NCBI GenBank assembly: GCA_963844655.1
Contig: CAWJPA010000003.1
Span: forward strand, 806,001-870,000
From: JASHPR01 sp963844655
Lineage (GTDB): Bacteria > Actinomycetota > Actinomycetes > Streptosporangiales > Streptosporangiaceae
Reading direction: 5' to 3'
DNA length: 64,000 nt
Shown piece by piece: positions 58,221 to 64,000 of the stretch. Position 1 is the first letter of the stretch, and every line of letters begins with the position of its first letter. Under the pieces are notes generated by a model. That model was not told where the DNA came from. It made no database searches and saw only the letters and a list, made by a program, of their open reading frames with translations. Made by a program: the position numbers and the translations under genes.

Positions 58221-58415
58221 ATGCTCATGCCGAAAACAGCCCCTCAGAGTGTCGAATCGATTCGAACAGCCATAGTGGTGTTCGCAGTTATTGCCGTTGT
58301 CTTCTGGCGCGTGTTGCTCAAACTCGTGCTGATGATTGTGGCGGTGCTGCTCGTTATCCTGCTGACCAGTGGGGTGATCCTGCTGTTCGATGGCCTTCAC
58401 CACGCGGCTAGATAA
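58221..58415 (+). CDS. 64-aa membrane protein
   Basis: ATG at 58221. Two adjacent membrane helices (IRTAIVVFAVIAVVFWRVLL and MIVAVLLVILLTSGVILLF) lie between a short N-terminus and the tail DGLHHAAR. No family is recognised. The upstream CAGGAACAG is a weak ribosome site. Confidence 0.5.
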   Translation: MLMPKTAPQSVESIRTAIVVFAVIAVVFWRVLLKLVLMIVAVLLVILLTSGVILLFDGLHHAAR

Positions 58416-58535
58416 CCGGCCTGCCGGTCGGTCTGCATATTCGGCGGAACGGATGCCCGGCCGGCAGGGCCAGCCCAGGATTCAGGGTCAGCCTGGCGGC
58501 AAGCCGACCCTACCGGCCAGGTACTGTCCGGAGGC

Positions 58536-59891
58536 ATGAACGCCGACCAGCTCGCCTCTGCCGTCCGCCAGGCCCTGCCCTCCGTCCGCGCCGATCTTGA
58601 GCGGCTGGTGCGGATCCCCTCGGTGTCGGCGGACCCGGCGGCCGCGCCGCAGGTGCGGGCCAGCGCCGAGGAGTCCGCCGCGCTGCTGCGCCAGGCCGGG
58701 CTGGCCTCGGTCGAGATCCTCAGCGCCGACGGCGGCCAGCCGGCCGTGGTCGGTCACCGGCCCGGGCCGCCCGGCGCCCCGACCGTGCTGCTGTACGCGC
58801 ACCACGACGTGCAGCCCACCGGCAGCCGCGCGGACTGGGACAGCGACCCGTTCGTGCCCACCGAGCGGGACGGGCGCGTGTTCGGGCGGGGCGTGGCCGA
58901 CGACAAGGCGGGGATCGGGGTGCACCTGGCCGCGCTGCGGGCGCACGGCGACGAGCTGCCGGTGGGGGTGACGGTGCTGGTCGAGGGCGAGGAGGAGATC
59001 GGCTCGCCCACGCTGGCGCCGTTCCTGGCCACGTACACCGACAAGCTCAGGGCCGACGTCGTGGTGTTCGCCGACGGGGTGAACTGGACCCTGGACACCC
59101 CGTCGCTGACCACCTCGCTGCGCGGCGGCGCCAGCGTCACCGTGGAGGTCAGGACGCTGCACCACGGCATTCACAGCGGCCTGTACGGCGGCCCGATCCC
59201 GGACGCGCTGACCGCGCTGTGCCGGCTGCTGGCCACCCTGCACGACGAGCGCGGCGACGTGGCCGTGCCCGGCCTGGTCCGCGGCACCGCGGACCCGCTC
59301 GACCTGACCGAGGAGCAGCTCAGGGCCGACGCTGGCGTGGTCGACGGGGTCAAGCTGATCGGCACCGGCGGGCTCACCGAGCGGCTCTGGGTGCGTCCGT
59401 CGCTCACGATCACCGGCATCGACGCTCCGTCGGTGGCCGAGTCGGCCAACGTGCTGACCCCCTCGGCCCGGGCGCGGCTCAGCCTGCGGATCGCGCCGGG
59501 CGACGACGCGGCCAAGGCCCAGGCCGCGCTCGTGTCCCACCTGCAGGCAAACGCGCCGTGGGGCGTCCAGGTGACGGTCGAGCCGGGCTTCACGGCCGCC
59601 CCGTACACCGCGCCGCCCGGCGGCCCGGCCTCCCGGGCCATGCACGCGGCCCTGGCCGAGGCCTGGGGCGCGCCCGCCGTGGACATGGGCGTGGGCGGGT
59701 CGATCCCGTTCGTCACCGCCTACGCCGAGATCTTCGGTGACGCCGAGATCCTCATCACCGGCGTCGAGGACCCGGACACGCGGGCACACGGCGCGAACGA
59801 GAGCCTGCACCTGGCCATGTTCGAGCGCGCCTGCGTCGCCGAGACCCTCCTGCTGCACCGCCTCGCCGGGCGCAGCGGCGAGCCTGCCTGA
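58536..59891 (+). CDS. M20 family dipeptidase
   Basis: 451 aa. Zinc-site motifs are LLYAHHDVQPTG near 87 (HxD), FGRGVADDKAGIGVH near 115, LVEGEEEIGSPTL near 148 and IPFVTAYAEIFGD near 395, with HGANESLHLAMFE at the C-terminus. The dimerisation lid lies between. It resembles carnosine-type and Cys-Gly-type dipeptidases. It ends 77 bp before the Wadjet operon start and is probably unrelated to it. Confidence 0.92.
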   Translation: MNADQLASAVRQALPSVRADLERLVRIPSVSADPAAAPQVRASAEESAALLRQAGLASVEILSADGGQPAVVGHRPGPPGAPTVLLYAHHDVQPTGSRADWDSDPFVPTERDGRVFGRGVADDKAGIGVHLAALRAHGDELPVGVTVLVEGEEEIGSPTLAPFLATYTDKLRADVVVFADGVNWTLDTPSLTTSLRGGASVTVEVRTLHHGIHSGLYGGPIPDALTALCRLLATLHDERGDVAVPGLVRGTADPLDLTEEQLRADAGVVDGVKLIGTGGLTERLWVRPSLTITGIDAPSVAESANVLTPSARARLSLRIAPGDDAAKAQAALVSHLQANAPWGVQVTVEPGFTAAPYTAPPGGPASRAMHAALAEAWGAPAVDMGVGGSIPFVTAYAEIFGDAEILITGVEDPDTRAHGANESLHLAMFERACVAETLLLHRLAGRSGEPA

Positions 59892-59968
59892 AATGTCACA
59901 CCCGATCTCTAGCATGTCGGCGAGAGCTCTTCTTGCCGCGGCGTGCGGCAGAACCCGGGCAGGAGACT

Positions 59969-61456
59969 GTGAATTTCGACGAGATTGGCTGGCTGCAGAA
60001 GCACAGTCCGGCGTGGCGATTGCTGTGCGCCGATAACGCACCGTTGATCCTGGGCTTCCTTGAGAAGATCTTCGTCGAGAAGAACGTCCGTTCGATATCC
60101 CGCACAGATCTAGCCAGCCACCTCGACGACGAGCTTTACGCCCTGCGTGAACGGCTCGGCGAGGCGGTGTTCCCCAGGTCGGCGACCGCATACCTGGATG
60201 ACTGGGCCGGACCGGACGTCGGCTGGCTCCGCAAGTACTATCCCGAGGACTCTGACGAGCCGCATTTCGATGCGACGCCCGCCGTTGAAAGGGCGCTGTC
60301 CTGGGTCAGGAGCTTGCGTGCGCGGTCTTTCGTCGGTACTGAATCACGCCTGGCCACGATCTTCATCCTGCTCCGTCAGATGGTCCTGGGAGCCGAGGCT
60401 GACCCAGAGATAAGGCTGGCTGAGCTGCGCCGGCGTCGCCAGGAGCTGGACGAGGAGATCGCCCGGGTGCAGGCCGGCGACGTTGAGCTGCTCGACGCGT
60501 CAGCCCAGCGCGACCGGTACCAGCAGTTCTCGGCCACCGCGCGTGAGCTGCTCGCGGATTTCCGCGAGGTGGAGGAGAACTTCAGAACCCTGGACCGCAA
60601 GCTGCGGGAGCGGATCGCGGGGTGGCAGGGGTCTAAGGGCGAACTGCTCGACGATGTCCTCGGCAGCCGGGAAACCATTGCGGATTCCGATCAAGGCAAG
60701 AGCTTCCAGGCTTTCTACGATTTCCTGCTGTCCCAGTCGAGGCAGGAGGAGCTGAGCGACCTCATCGAGCAGGTTCAGGCGCTAGAGGCCATTGGTGACG
60801 CCGACCCGCAACTGCGGCACATTCACTACGACTGGCTGGATGCCGGAGAACGTACTCAGGCCACGGTGCGCCTGCTCTCGGAGCAACTGCGCCGTTTTCT
60901 CGATGATCAGGTGTGGTTCGAGAATCGCCGCGTGATCGACATCCTCCGGTCCATCGAATCCAACGCTCTTAGGTTGCGCGAAACGCGCCACGTCGTCCTC
61001 ACCACCGAGATCGACGCCGCCTCTCCCTCGATCAGCCTGCCCATGGAACGCCCGCTGTACGCCCCGCTGACGAAGGCGCTCATCGACAGCAACTCGGTCG
61101 AGCCGGGGCAGGACGGGTTCGACGCAGCAACGCTTTTCGAGCAGGTCTATGTCGACGCGGCCCGGCTGTCGGACGGCGTGCGGCGATCCCTGCGCCAGCG
61201 CTCACAGGTGGGCCTGGTTGAGCTGCTTCGCGAGCAGCCGCTGGAGCAGGGCCTCGCAGAGCTGGTGACCTACATGTCGCTGAGCGACACCACGTTCTGC
61301 GTGGTCTTCGACGAGACATCCAGAGAGCAAGCGAGCTGGCACGACCCGGACGGCCGGATCAGAACCGCCACACTGCCGCGGGTTACCTTCGCGCGGACTG
61401 TCGGGCAGCCGGCGGCTGCGCAAGAGAGCAGCCGCCCGAACGGAGCCCGATCATGA
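59969..61456 (+). CDS. jetA: Wadjet protein JetA (DUF3375)
   Basis: 495 aa from GTG at 59969, with GGCAGGAG three bases upstream. DUF3375 features are SPAWRLLCADNAPLILGFLEK at the N-terminus, FVGTESRLATIFILLRQMVLG near 125, a long coiled coil (140-290) and WFENRRVIDILRSIESNALRLR near 310. JetA is the kleisin-like, MukF-related subunit of the Wadjet SMC complex, which recognises and helps cut small circular plasmids. It overlaps jetB as ATGA. Confidence 0.92.
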   Translation: MNFDEIGWLQKHSPAWRLLCADNAPLILGFLEKIFVEKNVRSISRTDLASHLDDELYALRERLGEAVFPRSATAYLDDWAGPDVGWLRKYYPEDSDEPHFDATPAVERALSWVRSLRARSFVGTESRLATIFILLRQMVLGAEADPEIRLAELRRRRQELDEEIARVQAGDVELLDASAQRDRYQQFSATARELLADFREVEENFRTLDRKLRERIAGWQGSKGELLDDVLGSRETIADSDQGKSFQAFYDFLLSQSRQEELSDLIEQVQALEAIGDADPQLRHIHYDWLDAGERTQATVRLLSEQLRRFLDDQVWFENRRVIDILRSIESNALRLRETRHVVLTTEIDAASPSISLPMERPLYAPLTKALIDSNSVEPGQDGFDAATLFEQVYVDAARLSDGVRRSLRQRSQVGLVELLREQPLEQGLAELVTYMSLSDTTFCVVFDETSREQASWHDPDGRIRTATLPRVTFARTVGQPAAAQESSRPNGARS

Positions 61457-62130
61457 GCCCAGCCGCCACGGCCACCGGCACGGGAGAACCTGACCTCTCG
61501 CTGGTAGCGACCCAGCTGATGAAGGGTGCGGTTTACCGGGATTCCCACGAGAAGGCGTGGCGCCAGCTTCTCCAGCTGCAAGCGCAGGTGCGGGACTATG
61601 TCGCCGTGATAGGCCTCACGGTCATCATCGACGAGGCCGAAGGCTACGCGTTCCTGCGTTCCCGGCCGGATGATGAAGACGCCGATCCAGACCGGCCCCC
61701 GCTTCCGCGGCTGATTCCGCGCCGTGCCCTGTCCTTTCACGTGAGCCTGCTCCTGGCCTTGCTGAGGAAGAAACTCGTCGAGTTCGACGCCAGCAACAGC
61801 GATACCCGGCTGATGGTAACCCGAGAGCAGATCGTCGACATGGTCCGGGTGTTCCTGCCCGCCAGCAGCAACGAGGCGCGGCTGATCGATCAGATCGATG
61901 CCTACATCGGCAAGGTGGTCGATCTGGGGTTCCTGCGGCAGGTGAAGAACTCGGAGTCCGTGTTCGAGGTACGGCGGATCCTGAAGGCGTTCGTGGACGG
62001 CCAGTGGCTCGCCGACTTCGACCGGCGGCTCGCTGAGTACGCGGCTCTCCTCACCGGGGACAACGGCAGCACCCGCAGCGACACCGAGGCCATGACCGTG
62101 ACGGCATCAGACGGGGAGGCAGACGAGTGA
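61453..62130 (+). CDS. jetB: Wadjet protein JetB (DUF4194)
   Basis: 225 aa. Markers are LVATQLMKGAVYRDSHEKAW, VIIDEAEGYAFLRSRP near 57, LSFHVSLLLALLRKKLVEFDA near 95 and the winged-helix part VFEVRRILKAFVDGQWLADFDRRLAEYAALL. JetB corresponds to MukE in Wadjet. It lies between and overlaps both neighbours (ATGA and GTGA), giving tight translational coupling. Confidence 0.92.
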   Translation: MSPAATATGTGEPDLSLVATQLMKGAVYRDSHEKAWRQLLQLQAQVRDYVAVIGLTVIIDEAEGYAFLRSRPDDEDADPDRPPLPRLIPRRALSFHVSLLLALLRKKLVEFDASNSDTRLMVTREQIVDMVRVFLPASSNEARLIDQIDAYIGKVVDLGFLRQVKNSESVFEVRRILKAFVDGQWLADFDRRLAEYAALLTGDNGSTRSDTEAMTVTASDGEADE

Positions 62131-64000
62131 CCAGTGGCCTGCTTAGCGCGGCTGAACCTGACGCCGAGCCGGACAATCGCAGCGGTTTCCGCCTCAGCCG
62201 CCTGGAGCTCCGCAACTGGGGCACCTTCAACGAGCGAGTATGGAGCCTGGAGACAGGCTGCAGCAATAGCCTGCTGACCGGCGACATCGGCTCAGGAAAA
62301 TCAACGATCGTTGATGCCGTCACCACGCTGCTGCTGCCGGCGAACCGGATTTCCTACAACAAGGCCGCCGGCGCAGAAACCAGGGAGCGCAGCCTCCGTT
62401 CCTATGTCCTGGGCTACTACAAGTCTGAGCGGAGCGAGATCACCGGAATCTCGCGCCCGGCGGCGCTCCGTGACACCAGCTCCTACTCGGTGGTCCTGGG
62501 CGTCTTCGCTAACCTCGGCTACGGGACGACGGTCACCCTGGCTCAGGTTTTCTGGATGCGGGACGTCGGCGCCGGGCAGCCGGACAGGTTCTACGTGACC
62601 GCGGACCGCGCGATGTCGGTCGTTGAGGATTTCTCCGGCTTCGGCACCGACATCATGACCCTCAAGAAGAGGCTGCGGGCGTCAGGAGCCCGTGTCCATG
62701 ACCATTTCCCGGAGTACGGTAAGGACTTCCGGCGTCGTCTCGGCATCGAGTCCGAACAGGCCATGGAGCTGTTCCACCAGACCGTATCGATGAAGTCCGT
62801 GGGCAACCTCACCGACTTCGTCCGCGACCACATGCTGGAGCCCTTCGACGCCGCGTCCTGGACCCAGCGCATCGTGACGCATTTTGAGGACCTTACCGAG
62901 GCCCACAAGGCGGTTCAGCGCGCCCAGGCTCAGCTCACCCTGCTCGAGCCGCTGCTGGCCGACTGTGATGCGCACGACAAGCTCACTACGGAGATCCAGG
63001 CGCTGGCCGGGCAGCGCTCGGCGCTCAGGTACTTCTTCGCCGAACGCAAGGCCGGCCTGCTCTGCCGGCAGATTGGCGACCTGGAGGCCGAACGAACCCG
63101 GCAGCAGGCGAAGCTGGCGGTGGCTAAGGCCTCGTTGCGGCGGCTACGGGACGCCGAGACCGGCCTGACCGTGGAACTGGCCGGTCACGGCGGAAACCGG
63201 CTCGTCGAGATCGACCGCCAGATCACCGACGACACCGCCGCCTGCGAGACACGGATGGGAAAGTTCGAGCGGTTCGGCAGCCTGCTGGCCGAGGCCGGGA
63301 TGGACCCGGTGGAGACGGCGGAGCAGTTCGCCGCACGCCGGCAGGAGATCACCGAGGCGCGGGCTGCGGCCCGGCAGGCCCAGGCTGAATCGCAGAACCG
63401 GCTGATGGAGATTGGGGGCGAGGCAAAGACCCTGAACGAGCAGGCCGACGAGGTCAACGCCGAGCTGCGCAGCCTGCAATCGCGCAAGAACAACATCCCG
63501 ACGCGCAATCTGGAACTGCGCCAGCTGCTGTGCACGGAGCTCGGCCTCGCCGAAGCGGAGCTGCCGTTCGCGGGTGAGCTGATCCAGGTCCGGCCCGGCG
63601 AGTCCGACTGGGAGGGCGCCGCCGAGCGGCTGCTGCACAGCTTCGCCCTGTCTGTCCTGGTCCCGGACGGCCATTACCTGGCCGTGTCGGACTGGATCAA
63701 CAGCCATCACCTGAGCGGGCGGGTCGTGTACTACCGGGTGCTCGCCGATGTGGCCTCCGCGCGGGCCCCGGCTTCTCCGCCAGCCAGCGGCTCCCTGTTC
63801 GCGAAGCTGGAGATCAAGGACACCAGGTTCTATTCCTGGCTGGAGCGTGAGCTGTCCAGCCGGGCGGCCTACCAGTGCGTCGAGAACATGACCGAGTTCC
63901 GGCGGACGCCCAGGGCCATCACCAAGGCCGGCCAGATCAAGGCATCGGGCGGCCGGCACGAGAAGGACGACCGGAGGCGCATCGACGACCGAAGTCATTA
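62127..64000 (+). CDS. jetC: Wadjet protein JetC (SMC-like ATPase), cut by window edge
   Basis: At least 624 aa in frame from GTG at 62127 (overlapping jetB as GTGA). The start FRLSRLELRNWGTFNE precedes Walker A TGDIGSGKSTIVDA near residue 54. Coiled coils begin near 240 (LEAERTRQQAKLAVAKASL), and the hinge side carries CVENMTEFRRTPRAITKAGQIK and GGRHEKDD at the edge. JetC is the MukB-like motor that extrudes DNA loops. The C-terminal half and jetD, the nuclease subunit, lie beyond 64000. Confidence 0.93.
   Translation, partial: MTSGLLSAAEPDAEPDNRSGFRLSRLELRNWGTFNERVWSLETGCSNSLLTGDIGSGKSTIVDAVTTLLLPANRISYNKAAGAETRERSLRSYVLGYYKSERSEITGISRPAALRDTSSYSVVLGVFANLGYGTTVTLAQVFWMRDVGAGQPDRFYVTADRAMSVVEDFSGFGTDIMTLKKRLRASGARVHDHFPEYGKDFRRRLGIESEQAMELFHQTVSMKSVGNLTDFVRDHMLEPFDAASWTQRIVTHFEDLTEAHKAVQRAQAQLTLLEPLLADCDAHDKLTTEIQALAGQRSALRYFFAERKAGLLCRQIGDLEAERTRQQAKLAVAKASLRRLRDAETGLTVELAGHGGNRLVEIDRQITDDTAACETRMGKFERFGSLLAEAGMDPVETAEQFAARRQEITEARAAARQAQAESQNRLMEIGGEAKTLNEQADEVNAELRSLQSRKNNIPTRNLELRQLLCTELGLAEAELPFAGELIQVRPGESDWEGAAERLLHSFALSVLVPDGHYLAVSDWINSHHLSGRVVYYRVLADVASARAPASPPASGSLFAKLEIKDTRFYSWLERELSSRAAYQCVENMTEFRRTPRAITKAGQIKASGGRHEKDDRRRIDDRSH

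Noticed and set aside
58488..60191. 567-aa minus-strand open frame opposite M20 dipeptidase and jetA
   Set aside because: Antisense to two well-supported genes and without any motif.

Overview
The window is high-GC DNA with GTG starts, overlapping stop/start codons and gene families typical of an actinomycete. Markers are an MFS-thymidylate kinase fusion next to holB, DUF5703 beside topA, an XRE/DUF5753-DUF397 pair, a GAF-ANTAR protein and serine-kinase/phosphatase partner-switching proteins. Streptosporangiales or a related order is likely. The species cannot be fixed from this sequence.

Layout. (1) 0.2-11 kb holds metabolic and membrane genes: an FAH-family hydrolase, a frameshifted F420-reductase-like gene, VOC, PAP2 and YihY proteins, a hydrolase fused to a LuxR HTH, a tautomerase, a hemerythrin protein overlapping a large histidine kinase, and small membrane proteins. 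(2) 11-24.9 kb is mostly core: tRNA-Leu, an M20 peptidase, topA, MFS-tmk, holB, a DUF559-type protein, an ECF-like sigma factor with a membrane-anchored partner, a PSP1 protein and tRNA-Thr. (3) 25-46 kb is accessory and partly decayed. A tyrosine integrase and excisionase sit directly downstream of tRNA-Thr. Beyond them lie a toxin-antitoxin pair, a broken glutamate-cysteine ligase, two loci with Tyr-Pro repeats, a low-GC islet, a degenerate IS481-type element with a 5-bp target duplication, a GT2/acyl-CoA dehydrogenase pair, Dps, transaldolase, an integrase relic, and an anti-sigma kinase/phosphatase/antagonist set with no sigma factor beside it. (4) 45.7-49 kb carries a THUMP RNA methyltransferase followed by an array of 16 tRNA genes on one strand. 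The array is interrupted by a deleted DIP1984-family gene. Three array members have leucine anticodons but short variable arms and C at position 33. (5) 49-56 kb has an HtrA-like protease and a four-gene cluster of two ATP-grasp proteins and two alpha/beta-hydrolases, probably a small-molecule or peptide-type pathway. (6) 56-64 kb has the XRE/DUF397 pair, a second M20 peptidase, and the start of a Wadjet anti-plasmid operon (JetA, JetB and most of JetC). JetC runs off the right edge.

Single-base frameshifts recur (F420 reductase, helical protein at 38 kb, integrase relic, small ORF at 40 kb). They may be real decay or assembly errors. No second copy of the tRNA-Thr 3' end was found by eye, so the right boundary of the integrated element is undetermined.
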